Positions 57,301 to 63,822 of a DNA stretch of 64,000 nucleotides are shown in pieces. The DNA is taken from positions 124,001 through 188,000 of the forward strand of contig JACZJK010000005.1 in the NCBI GenBank assembly GCA_014860575.1, in the 5' to 3' direction. Origin of the DNA: Bacteroidales bacterium. GTDB lineage: Bacteria > Bacteroidota > Bacteroidia > Bacteroidales > JAAYJT01. Made by a program: the position numbers and the translations under genes. The notes beneath the pieces are model-generated. The model made no database searches. It saw only the letters and a list, made by a program, of their open reading frames with translations, and had not been told where the DNA came from. The stretch's first letter is position 1. The number at the start of each line of letters is the position of its first letter.

Positions 57301-58969
57301 AATCATAGGAGGCTATGATACGACGAACTCTTCATTCCTGAATGTCGAATTGCAGTACCGGTATTATGGATTGTTAGGATGGGAAGGTTGGGTGACCAAA
57401 GAGACCTACCAAAAAGAAGAGTTGGGTGACGGTTACACAACCTATTCCTGGGATATGGAATATTATACTGATGGGAAATACCAGATACGTGCGGTAGCAA
57501 ATTGTACCAATAACCAGCAGACCATTTCGCCCTCAAAAACCGGGTTTGTGGACAAATCCCCTCCAATTCTAACATCATCAGGGCCGGCCAACATGCTTCA
57601 ACCCGGGGTTGAAATATTCTTTAAATACGATCAACGGCTCAATCCAGGGACCGTGAACCTGAGCAACTGTACTTTGCACAATATAGACAACCTTCAAACG
57701 GATCTGCCGATAAGCATACTTTTGACTGAAGACTCAACTAGAATTACGTTTACAATACCACCCGGCATGATTTACTTTGCCGAAAACCAAACGCTGGTGG
57801 CAAAGGTTTCAGAACTGGAAGATCTCTACGGTAACAGTTTACCTGTCCCTGACTCAATTATTTTTTACGTGAACCTGGGGCCATTACACTGGAGTGTTAA
57901 CAATTTTGCGTTTGAAATTGATCCTGCGGATTCCGTCAGCTTCATTTCAACTTTAAGTAATGTTTCTTCAAAAGAGGTTTATTATTCACTACAATTGCCC
58001 GAATGGCTCACCGCAACGCCCAGTCAGGGGTCTTTGGAGCCGAACGGTTCAGTAGTCATAAATTTCCAGAGCGAGAATCTTAGTACTGGTTTTTATAACG
58101 AAACCCTCTTTGCTTTTACCCTGGGTTTCCCGGGAGAAGAAATACATGTTGACGTTCAGGCCGGCGATCCTGAACTTTCTGCCAGTCCACTCAGTCATCA
58201 GGTTTTAGCACTGGCCGGAGAGGTTATCTTCAACATCACTTCAAATGTTTCGTGGACGGTTGCTGAGGACGTAAGCTGGCTTTCAGAGGAACCTATGGGT
58301 AGCAGTAACAATGGAATACTCACTGTTTCATACAACACCAATGCATCCTGGTCGGGCCGTACCGGAATCATTACACTTTCGGCAGTTGGCTTTACTGATA
58401 TTGAACTCACCATCAATCAGGCCGGGGCTGTATTATCAGATAGTAACTTCGTTGTGGATCACACAGTGCAAGCGGGAGAAATTGAATGTTATGAGGCATT
58501 GCAAACCATCACCGCACAGAATTTGACTTTTGAAAGCGGAAGCACTGTCAGGATGGTTGCCGGGAATAAAATAACCCTGCTGCCAGATGTTCACGCCCAA
58601 TATGGCGCTGATTTTCATGCCTGGATTTCAGATACTGATTTCTGTAGTTTGCCGCCTCCGGCCATGGCTTCTGCTGAAATAGAAACAGAGCAATTTGAGG
58701 ATGAAATGGTATTTACCGATAAGCAGGAGCTAATCAGGGTTTATCCAAACCCCGGCAAGGGCCTGTTTACCCTGGAATTACTGGGAAGCAATCAGCAGCA
58801 GAATAGCACGGTGCAGATATACACCATTATGGGAGAAAGGATATTGGACATGAGGCTGGAAGGCGGAAATAACCATCATTTTGATTTATCCGCAAAGCCT
58901 GATGGCATTTACGTGGTAGTGGTCATTAACGGGAATGATAAGGCCATTGTGAAGCTTATTAAGATGTAG
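48368..58969 (+). CDS. giant T9SS-secreted beta-helix repeat protein (3,533 residues)
   Basis: Signal peptide (1-21, ending GILAQ). Residues about 36-1964 are five tandem blocks (starts near 36, 482, 866, 1301 and 1651). Each opens YVNDDAGxxNxGTSWANAF then FQSALDVAAxGDQIWVAAGT, continues as a pectate-lyase-like right-handed helix with GGGMYNNxSSPTITNATFSL rungs, and closes DIRGEARIQxxTIDMGAYEW. Residues about 1970-2450 carry carboxypeptidase-regulatory-like sandwiches (GNIEGYVYAPGGEIPVSGVN). A Ser/Thr-rich region (about 2510-2850) is unassigned. Near 3275-3360 is a BACON-like domain (SNVSWTVAEDVSWLSEEPMG), then the coathanger-type stalk (CYEALQTITAQNLTFESGS) and a T9SS tail (IRVYPNPGKGLFTLELLGSN). 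Probably a surface adhesin or matrix protein. Confidence 0.93.
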   Translation: MKKFLLLIFSMLAMTAGILAQEPASTLLRESGRGSIIYVNDDAGVPNNGTSWANAYTSFQSALDVAAEGDQVWVAAGTYNPSYFYGLTNEPRFYHFCMIEGVAIYGGFAGTETDVSQRTDFGMGGANETILSGDLNGNDVVTGSGATLSITNNSENCYHVFYHPDGYVLTNTALLDGFTIKGGNANVSGPHDRAGGMYSYNSAPIITNVTFLNNAAKYGGGMWIYQNAPTLTNVTFLSNYATNNCGGLFNQSTSNQSITGAIFQSNYSLERGGGMVNNNSSPTITNIVFRMNYAGIDGGGMYNYSSSSPTITNAVFLSNSSNYGGALYSYDYSHPVVTNATFSKNNAGIRGGGIYIWSNGSATFNNCIIWGNTTTPGINGQQICVDGGTTTLNYCCYANGTNDVKLLNNGTLTATNNIITKNPNFIDPASDFRILGNSPCVDAGSNGYNSETYDIRGEARIQNDTIDMGAYEWTAGLDPAVQIFYVNDDAPGSNDGTSWTDAFTSFQSALDVATSGHQIWVAAGTYKPSYDYGLNIAPPDTARGYHFRMIEGVEIYGGFAGNETAVSQRTDFGVGGANETILSGDIGTVGVNTDNCYHVFYHPYGLNLTSAVILDGFTITGGNANGSYPHFKGGGMYNNYSSPTITNATFSLNSGKDGGGMFNSDSSPTITNVTFQSNNSSGSETGKGGGLSNQYSSPTLTNVIFQSNFSGWGGGMYIDGSAPTLINTTFLSNSATYGGGMYSKAFSSVTLNNCIVWGNTADVSGKQFYLENAINTLNYSCYSNGTGDVFTINSAFTATNNNITKNPKFIDPADDFRIHGNSPCVNTGNNDYNSETYDIRGEARIQGDTIDMGAYEWTAGIDAATDTVYISAGATGSNTGTDWANAFTSFQSALDIAASGDQIWVATGTYYPSYDYGLDIGERGKHFRMIEGVEIYGGFAGMEDSISQRTDFGMGGANETFLSGDIGTVGVVTDNCYHIFYHPEGLNLTGVAILDGFTITEGNANGSNPHNNGGGMHNYNSSPTITNATFSSNSALRGGGMFNDASSPTITNATFSLNSAYFHGGGMYNNFSSPTITNATFSLNSADYSGGGMSNNWYSSPTITNATFSLNSADYDNGGGMHNFYSSPSITNTTFSLNSASIGGGMSNHSSSSPTIINATFSLNYADSLGGGIYNYYASPTFNNCIIWGNITTQGVDGQQFCLEGGTTTMNYSCFANGAEDVNVMSGTFVDSNSNITTNPKFVDPADDFRIHGNSPCVNTGFNDYFTLVDSVDIRGEARIQDNTIDMGAYEYTSGLDPAVQIFYVNDTATGSNTGANWANAFTSFQSALDLAAPDDQIWVAAGTYEPDYDYGLGIGERGYHFRMIEGVAIYGGFAGTEDSISQRTDFGINGDNETILSGDIGIAGDSTDNCYHVFYHPQGLNLTGAAMLDGFTITGGNADGVDSHGRGGGMMNDGPCSPTITNVSFRSNAAASGGGMFNSDSDPYLTNVIFLLNTAVESGGGIYNDVSSPSITNVTFSMNAAGNQGGGIYNLNSSPSLFNSIVWGNTASAGSQLYMDGGSTTLNYCCYANGAGDTTAVNSAVFTVTNNNITDDPKFVNPASDLRPFATSPCVNAGNNDYNFASTDIRGETRIQGTTIDMGAYEWITGTDPYGIYYVKHDAAGSNNGSGWDDAFTSIQSALDISVGGDQVWVAAGTYTPSYDYDLGIGERGKHFRMIEGAAIYGGFAGTEDSVSQRTDFGPGGAYETILSGDLGIVGDHTDNCYHVFYHPEGLNLTGAARLDGFTINGGHADGSPPHDVGGGMSNWSSSPAITYATFALNSASQYGGGIFNSSSSPTITNATFSSNSASNKGGGIYCQASSFPTLNNSIVWNNAAESGKQFYLDSATITLNYSCYANGSNDVTLSNGGTLTAANNNTTDNPKLDADLNLTWTNFPVDDATKSPCINTGDPLDWINNPNHRDPDQSMMDMGAKHYHQEPALYFYDEISCDNPPEQYNTDCYNHNFGEKYVNTSSTHRWFNIVNRVDKFTNIEFVFTGSHPSDFKLNSANDTILGTLQGYFPVLPYFQPTGTGPRASTLQVVSDGVIVKEVFLSGYGKGSGNIEGYVYAPGGEIPVSGVNITVFREEFYQGNLEDTISFYANTNLNGRYYIANVGFGSDFRFTVTPYHMTDGIEHDFDPEYYDDIIIENENVTYPVPDFINTSVFPFAGFVFYQGTQCPVEDVIISVNGINTTPTNEEGAYQLTLPIGNHTISLSKPGHTFNPPDTTIYVTSPLANINFEDEYTHHLHGFIGGACEIPLTLDSAQKIELNVHHVLECMADMTIELPLIGDSAGFYVIELPPGNYQLSIDENFYTEDFPTVPLNYSAVEVDLSENDTLKHDIIFLTEPVINVSWPDNESDTIVYYLDDIPVLHQINKYTAIVDVYRPYVNGTCPVPPGDTLQVYDGISDAKGWKDLIISDTTKYVFYAGMPNIIAGGSNPHQKKLQFQYVYDQEAREIVEYDIWVYVLGIKPRAGQAFTTTTPQIPLWIIRDPPGDNSYSIWEQSKTFSQSFSFSMARGLEYSEMSTAKLGVDFKTEIGFIVSTEVDVDVTNDIGVGYTTSLSQNSLVENQYTFSTTTSYATSQTQSGEGADLFVGSAINIIYGITDVLAIVNDTINISQDIILVPNGFHTSYVYSQSQILNEVIPSLALIGDQESVDMWEDIISLNNSLKDSATFIRSRSFGGGGYTIGESQTFDILSMTEISFEVALDLKVTQALGLTVNGAGGLFERYVTTSVKYGGSQVNTGAISTTTGFFLQDENGGDLFTFDIKEDPVYGTPVFDLISGKSSCPFEPGTQRRQGCEFDQPVYLKQEIVGDTANYEVELSGTGSTVDQFGYILSVMSETNPYGAVVTMDGENLSNGVEISLTNGQGTPKIIKLVRDNDFDVYELTGIALKLASTCGDPSIADTAILNAHFVPACTYVSIVEPNQNWVVNGDNTTLEIIIGGYDTTNSSFLNVELQYRYYGLLGWEGWVTKETYQKEELGDGYTTYSWDMEYYTDGKYQIRAVANCTNNQQTISPSKTGFVDKSPPILTSSGPANMLQPGVEIFFKYDQRLNPGTVNLSNCTLHNIDNLQTDLPISILLTEDSTRITFTIPPGMIYFAENQTLVAKVSELEDLYGNSLPVPDSIIFYVNLGPLHWSVNNFAFEIDPADSVSFISTLSNVSSKEVYYSLQLPEWLTATPSQGSLEPNGSVVINFQSENLSTGFYNETLFAFTLGFPGEEIHVDVQAGDPELSASPLSHQVLALAGEVIFNITSNVSWTVAEDVSWLSEEPMGSSNNGILTVSYNTNASWSGRTGIITLSAVGFTDIELTINQAGAVLSDSNFVVDHTVQAGEIECYEALQTITAQNLTFESGSTVRMVAGNKITLLPDVHAQYGADFHAWISDTDFCSLPPPAMASAEIETEQFEDEMVFTDKQELIRVYPNPGKGLFTLELLGSNQQQNSTVQIYTIMGERILDMRLEGGNNHHFDLSAKPDGIYVVVVINGNDKAIVKLIKM
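50270..51900 (+). repeat. 84-bp beta-helix rung repeats in blocks 2 and 3
   Basis: TCTCCAACCATCACCAATGC, then ACATTCTCTTTGAATTC, recurs about every 84 bp, densest at 51430-51860. The near-identical copies make the tract prone to copy-number change. Antisense ORFs here are artefacts of the repeat. Confidence 0.9.
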
Positions 58970-59214
58970 GGCTGTATTTATTTCTACCATTCACAAATGC
59001 TTTGTGCCAATGTTTATCAGTTCAGATATTCAACCAGCTATTGTCTGGATAAATATCTGAACTGATGGACACTTTCGATTCATTTAAGTGGATTAGCAAT
59101 CCTTGTAGGAATAATGTCCGGATTTGCATTTAATCGAACAATTCAACTCGCCAGCCTGCCCGAAAGAAAAAACTGACAGGTGGCTGGTCAGACAATTGAC
59201 TGTCTTATAAAGCC

Positions 59215-59255
59215 CAATGCCAACCCGGTGGAGGCGTTGAAGTATGAGTAAATGA
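59215..59255. repeat. 41-bp direct repeat, right copy (with 47748-47788)
   Basis: Reads in frame as NANPVEALKYE-stop, the tail of an FtsX-type permease, but no permease coding sequence precedes it. It abuts the peptide deformylase stop codon. Confidence 0.92.
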
Positions 59256-59864
59256 TTATTCCAGCTTCCGCAATAACGAATCCGCTTTCAGTAAATCAGT
59301 ATACAAAATGCCATCCAGGTGGTCAATCTCGTGCTGGAAAATACGGGCGGTGAATCCCTGAACGGTTTCAATAACTTCATTCCCTTCCGGGTGAATGTAT
59401 TTAATTTCAATCATATCCGGACGTTCCACCGGGCCGCGGCATCCGGGGATAGACAAACAACCTTCGTCGTGGGTGACAGTTTCTGTTGATTTGGAAAGGA
59501 TAACAGGATTGAAGTAAGCTTCAAAAGGTTCATCTTCTTTGTCGAAGCGCTGAACCAAGATGATCCTGCGGTTGATTCCTACCTGCGGGGCAGCAATACC
59601 CACACCACCTACTTCAGGATGGGTCACAGTGATTAACATTCGCTGGGTTAAGATCTCCAAATGCTTGTTGTCCGGCTGTTTTACAGGATTGGATATTTTT
59701 CTGAGCACAAGAGAATCTTCAGCGTCAAAAACACTCAGAACATACATGGCGCTATCGGCAGGGCCAGTATTGATCAGCCTTTTCTCGATGGATGTTAATC
59801 GGTTGCCTTGACAGGATGCAAAAAGAGTCAAAGCAATTAGTGGTATTATTATTCTCGGTTTCAT
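59256..59864 (-). CDS. def: peptide deformylase with a lipoprotein signal peptide
   Basis: 202 residues. The catalytic motifs are complete: GVGIAAPQVGIN (motif 1), DEGCLSIPG (motif 2, with the metal Cys) and FQHEIDHLDGILY (motif 3, HExxH). Unusually, it starts MKPRIIIPLIALTLFASC, a lipoprotein signal with lipobox FASC. Normal deformylases are cytoplasmic and remove formyl from nascent chains. An exported form must have another substrate, or the signal is an accident. A 60-residue extension separates the signal from motif 1. Confidence 0.88.
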   Translation of the reverse strand: MKPRIIIPLIALTLFASCQGNRLTSIEKRLINTGPADSAMYVLSVFDAEDSLVLRKISNPVKQPDNKHLEILTQRMLITVTHPEVGGVGIAAPQVGINRRIILVQRFDKEDEPFEAYFNPVILSKSTETVTHDEGCLSIPGCRGPVERPDMIEIKYIHPEGNEVIETVQGFTARIFQHEIDHLDGILYTDLLKADSLLRKLE

Positions 59865-59994
59865 CGTATTATTGATTTTTATGTAATTGGCAAATTTATA
59901 TTTTTTGTCAAATCCAGATAAGTTGCTTTATCGGTTTTTTGCCAACCCGGGACAATTAAAATCAGATTTTGATTTCAAATTAAAGCGTTTATAT

Positions 59995-60002
59995 TAATTT
60001 TG
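59995..60002 (+). promoter_or_regulatory. -7 box of the arginine decarboxylase gene
   Basis: TAATTTTG followed by CACC, 40 nt upstream of the ATG at 60043. Confidence 0.6.
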
Positions 60003-60042
60003 CACCCCTTACTTAAATTACTTCAACGAAAAACCAGCATTA

Positions 60043-61434
60043 ATGAAAAACAAATATATTGATCTTATTGAACAAACATTTGATTTCCCAACTGAAGAAT
60101 TCAAGGTTGTGGATGATGAGCTTTACTTCAACGATATCCCAATGATGGATATTATAAAGCAATACGGCACTCCCGTGAAGTTAACTTATCTTCCCAGGAT
60201 CAGTAAGCAAATTCAAAAGGCAAAACGAATGTTCAACGTTGCTATTGCGAAAGCCGATTATGAGGGCGAATATCACTTTTGTTACTGCACAAAAAGTTCC
60301 CATTTCTCTTTTATACTCGAGGAAGCATTGAAAAATGAGGCGCATATTGAAACCTCCTCAGCGTTTGATATCAACATTCTTGAGCAATTGCATGATGAAG
60401 GCAAGTTTGCCAAGGATAATTTTATTATCTGTAACGGGTTCAAACGGCCGCAATACATTGAAAACATCATCAACCTTGTAGAAAATGATTTTGTGAACAC
60501 CATACCGATTTTGGATAACCTTGCCGAAATTGATCACTACGACCAGGGGATGACCAAGAAATGCAAACTTGGTATCCGGATTGCAGCAGAAGAAGAACCT
60601 CGTTTTGAATTTTACACTTCCAGGCTTGGCGTCAGATATAATGACATAGTTCCTTTCTATGAAGCCAAAATAAAGAACAACCCGAAGTTTGAGCTTAAGA
60701 TGCTTCATTTCTTCATCAACACGGGTATTCGCGACAATGCATATTATTGGAACGAGTTGCAGAAATGCGTAAATGTATATTGCGATCTCAAAAAAATCTG
60801 CCCCGAACTTGATTCCCTGAATATTGGCGGCGGTTTTCCTATAAAAAACTCCCTCTCCTTTACTTTTGATTATGAATATATGGCTGAGGAAATAGTAGCG
60901 CAGATCAAGGCTGCCTGCGATCGCAACGGGGTTGCTGAACCGGATATTTTTACTGAATTTGGTTCGTTTACAGTTGGTGAAAGCGGCGCCGTACTTTATT
61001 CCATCATTGACCAGAAACGCCAGAACGACCGGGAAATCTGGAACATGATTGACAGCTCTTTCATGACCACGCTACCCGACACATGGGCGGCTCACCAGCG
61101 CTTTATTCTACTTGCCGTGAATAACTGGGACAAGGAATATGAAAGGGTATTTCTTGGAGGTCTTACCTGCGACAGCCAGGACTATTACAATTCTGAAGCC
61201 CATGCCAATGCAATCTTTCTTCCAAAAATTGCCAATGGCGATCCGCAGTACATTGGATTGTTTCATACCGGCGCCTACCAGGAATCAATTGGAGGATACG
61301 GCGGGGTTCAGCATTGCCTTATCCCGGCACCCAAGCACATCATCATTGACATTGATGAGGAGGGAGAATACACCACAAAACTGTTTGGAAAGGAGCAGAG
61401 TTATAAGTCTATGCTCAAGATATTGGGTTATTGA
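60043..61434 (+). CDS. speA: arginine decarboxylase (alanine-racemase-fold, Bacteroidota type)
   Basis: 463-residue PLP enzyme of the ODC/DapDC fold. The PLP lysine is in HFCYCTKSSHFSFILEEAL. Further landmarks are LDSLNIGGGFPIKNSLSF (phosphate-binding Gly loop), DIFTEFGSFTVGESGAVLY and the substrate Cys in VFLGGLTCDSQDYYN. It probably makes agmatine from arginine, because an agmatinase gene follows. The sequence alone does not exclude another basic amino acid as substrate. Confidence 0.9.
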   Translation: MKNKYIDLIEQTFDFPTEEFKVVDDELYFNDIPMMDIIKQYGTPVKLTYLPRISKQIQKAKRMFNVAIAKADYEGEYHFCYCTKSSHFSFILEEALKNEAHIETSSAFDINILEQLHDEGKFAKDNFIICNGFKRPQYIENIINLVENDFVNTIPILDNLAEIDHYDQGMTKKCKLGIRIAAEEEPRFEFYTSRLGVRYNDIVPFYEAKIKNNPKFELKMLHFFINTGIRDNAYYWNELQKCVNVYCDLKKICPELDSLNIGGGFPIKNSLSFTFDYEYMAEEIVAQIKAACDRNGVAEPDIFTEFGSFTVGESGAVLYSIIDQKRQNDREIWNMIDSSFMTTLPDTWAAHQRFILLAVNNWDKEYERVFLGGLTCDSQDYYNSEAHANAIFLPKIANGDPQYIGLFHTGAYQESIGGYGGVQHCLIPAPKHIIIDIDEEGEYTTKLFGKEQSYKSMLKILGY

Positions 61435-61448
61435 TCTGCAATTTATTG

Positions 61449-61456
61449 TAATTTTG
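61449..61456 (+). promoter_or_regulatory. -7 box of the agmatinase gene
   Basis: TAATTTTG followed by CGCC, 71 nt upstream of ATG 61528 and just after the speA stop. It suggests the second gene can be transcribed separately. Confidence 0.55.
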
Positions 61457-61527
61457 CGCCTTGCTTCTGAGCGGGAAAAACACATTCTGCCAAGAATATC
61501 CAAAAGTATAAACCAAAACCAACAGCT

Positions 61528-62391
61528 ATGAACTTCGGCGATTTACCCGAGAAATATTCAACATTAGGATCATCAAAAATTGTGATCCTCCCAGTTCCGT
61601 TTGATGCCACCAGCACCTGGGGCAAAGGCGCCGATCGCGGCCCCGAAGCCATTATTGAAGCTTCGAACAACATGGAAATTTACGATATTGAAACCGATAG
61701 CGAAGTGCATTTGCTTGGCATTCATACTGCCGAACCGGTTGCTGTAACTGATGATCCCGACGAAATGGTTCAGTCAGTTTACAAAGAAGTGAAAAAGCAT
61801 CTTAAGAAGAACAAATTTGTTGTCACACTTGGCGGTGAGCACTCAATAAGTATTGGCGCCATAAAGGCTCATGCCGAACAATTTGAAGATTTAACCATTG
61901 TACAGATTGACGCCCACGCCGACCTGCGCGATGAGTACATGGGTTCGAAAAACAATCATGCCTGTGTGATGGCGAGAGCAAAGGAACTTGCCCCGGTGGT
62001 TCAGATCGGTATCAGAAGTATGAGCGTTGAAGAAAGTTTTGGCGTTGAGCAGGGTCGGATTTTCTATGCCCGCGATATCAACGACAACGAAACCTGGAAA
62101 TACGATATGCTAAGCATACTCACCAACAATGTTTACATTACTTTCGATCTTGACGCCCTTGATCCTTCCATTATGCCATCAACCGGCACCCCCGAACCAG
62201 GTGGATTGCTTTGGTATCAGGCAATTGAGATTTTACGCCGCATTAGCGAAAGGAGCAATATCGTAGGCTTTGATGTGACAGAACTTGCTCCGAACCCAAA
62301 TACAAAAGCTCCTGATTTTCTCGCATCAAAACTGATTTATAAGCTGCTGACTTATAAATTTATTGACCAGATACCGGGCCAGGAAAAATAA
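61528..62391 (+). CDS. speB: agmatinase (ureohydrolase family)
   Basis: 287 residues. Dinuclear Mn site motifs are VTLGGEHSISIGAIKAH, VQIDAHADLRDEY and ITFDLDALDPSIMPSTGTPE. It should hydrolyse agmatine to putrescine and urea. It lies between the arginine decarboxylase and DHS-like genes, in one direction. Confidence 0.93.
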   Translation: MNFGDLPEKYSTLGSSKIVILPVPFDATSTWGKGADRGPEAIIEASNNMEIYDIETDSEVHLLGIHTAEPVAVTDDPDEMVQSVYKEVKKHLKKNKFVVTLGGEHSISIGAIKAHAEQFEDLTIVQIDAHADLRDEYMGSKNNHACVMARAKELAPVVQIGIRSMSVEESFGVEQGRIFYARDINDNETWKYDMLSILTNNVYITFDLDALDPSIMPSTGTPEPGGLLWYQAIEILRRISERSNIVGFDVTELAPNPNTKAPDFLASKLIYKLLTYKFIDQIPGQEK

Positions 62392-62436
62392 TTCCGGCGC
62401 AAAATATAGATTCAATAATTTTCAATAAAGAATAAA

Positions 62437-63465
62437 ATGAAAAAATCAGATCTCCTCAAAGATCCAGTAAAACACATTGACATCAAGAGTTTCGATGCAA
62501 GCCCAATGATCAATGCAATGCGCGAAATGTCGTTCACATCGCGCGATACGGCCGCTGCTGCCGATATTTTTGATCTTATGATCAATGATAAGGATTGTTC
62601 AATAATCCTCACCCTGGCCGGCAGTACCAGTGCGGGCGGTTGCATGCAGATTTATGTTGACATGATCCGGAACAATATGATTGATGCAATTGTAGCTACC
62701 GGTGCAAGCATTGTTGATATGGACTTTTTCGAAGCCCTTGGGTTCAGGCATTATAAAGGCAGTTCCGACCTCGACGACAAGGTGCTTAGAGAACTATACA
62801 TTGACCGGATTTATGACACGCTGATAGACGAGGAAGAACTTCAGGCTTGCGATCACACAGTATATGAAATTGCAAGCCAGCTTGAACCAAGGCCATACAG
62901 CTCACGCGAATTTATTCATGAAATGGGCCGGTGGCTCGTGAATAATCCGGATAAAGCTGTTAAGAAAGATTCATTGGTCCAGGTTGCTTACGAACACAAA
63001 GTGCCCATTTTCTGCCCGGCTTTCTCTGATAGCAGCGCGGGTTTTGGTTTGGTAAAACACCAATGGGACAACCCCGGGAAACACCTTTCAATAGATTCAG
63101 TAGCCGATTTCCTTGAACTCACCAAAATTAAAATGGCTGCTCCTACAACCGGTTTGTTTATGATTGGGGGTGGGGTTCCAAAAAACTTTGTTCAGGATAC
63201 AGTTATTTGTGCCGAAATTCTTGGAAAAGATGTTCCCATGCATAAATATGCCGTTCAGATTACTGTTGCCGACTCCCGTGATGGCGCTTGCTCTAGTTCA
63301 ACACTCAAAGAAGCAGCATCATGGGGAAAGGTTGATACCGTGTATGAACAAATGGTTTACGCCGAGGCTACCTCCGTGTTGCCTATGATTGCAAGCTACC
63401 TTTACCACAAAGGCGACTGGCGCAACCGTCAAAAGTTTGAGTGGGCAAATCTGTACGGGAAATAA
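62437..63465 (+). CDS. deoxyhypusine-synthase-like protein
   Basis: 342 residues of the DHS family. NAD-binding and catalytic landmarks are ILTLAGSTSAGGCMQIYVDM, IVATGASIVDMDFFEALGF, PIFCPAFSDSSAGFGLV and the active-site Lys in LKEAASWGKVDTVY. Bacteria have no eIF5A substrate, so the family must do something else, plausibly transfer of an aminobutyl group to a diamine (homospermidine-like product). Placement directly after speA-speB supports a polyamine role. It starts 45 bp after speB. Confidence 0.92.
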   Translation: MKKSDLLKDPVKHIDIKSFDASPMINAMREMSFTSRDTAAAADIFDLMINDKDCSIILTLAGSTSAGGCMQIYVDMIRNNMIDAIVATGASIVDMDFFEALGFRHYKGSSDLDDKVLRELYIDRIYDTLIDEEELQACDHTVYEIASQLEPRPYSSREFIHEMGRWLVNNPDKAVKKDSLVQVAYEHKVPIFCPAFSDSSAGFGLVKHQWDNPGKHLSIDSVADFLELTKIKMAAPTTGLFMIGGGVPKNFVQDTVICAEILGKDVPMHKYAVQITVADSRDGACSSSTLKEAASWGKVDTVYEQMVYAEATSVLPMIASYLYHKGDWRNRQKFEWANLYGK

Positions 63466-63516
63466 TTATTCAACAGGTATCTCTGCCCTTTCGCGCTTAA
63501 AATAAGATCCTTTGAC

Positions 63517-63647
63517 GAGGCTGTCTCAAATGGTCATATCTTGTCATCCTGAACGAAGTGAAGGATCTCTATTTGACTGTATATTAGATTCTTCGCTGCG
63601 CTCAGAATGACAAAAGCCGACAATCCGAAAAGTTTGGAGACAGCCTC
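63517..63647. repeat. MITE-like nested inverted repeat
   Basis: Outer arms GAGGCTGTCTCAAA (63517-63530) and TTTGGAGACAGCCTC (63633-63647) pair with one bulge. Inner arms TTGTCATCCTGAACGAAGTG and CGCTGCGCTCAGAATGACAA pair imperfectly. A T6 run follows the right arm. No ORF inside. Confidence 0.85.
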
Positions 63648-63822
63648 TTTTTTGTTAGCCTTATTTTTTTACGGCTTGACCATAATCTCTCCCGTCATTC
63701 AATGATTTCATCAGGCATTTCATAGCCTAAAAACCGGCATTCACAGTACTTTGTTTTTGCACATAATTGGCTGGATTTACATTTGCTGCATAATCATTTC
63801 AAAATCTTTAAACAGTAAAATC

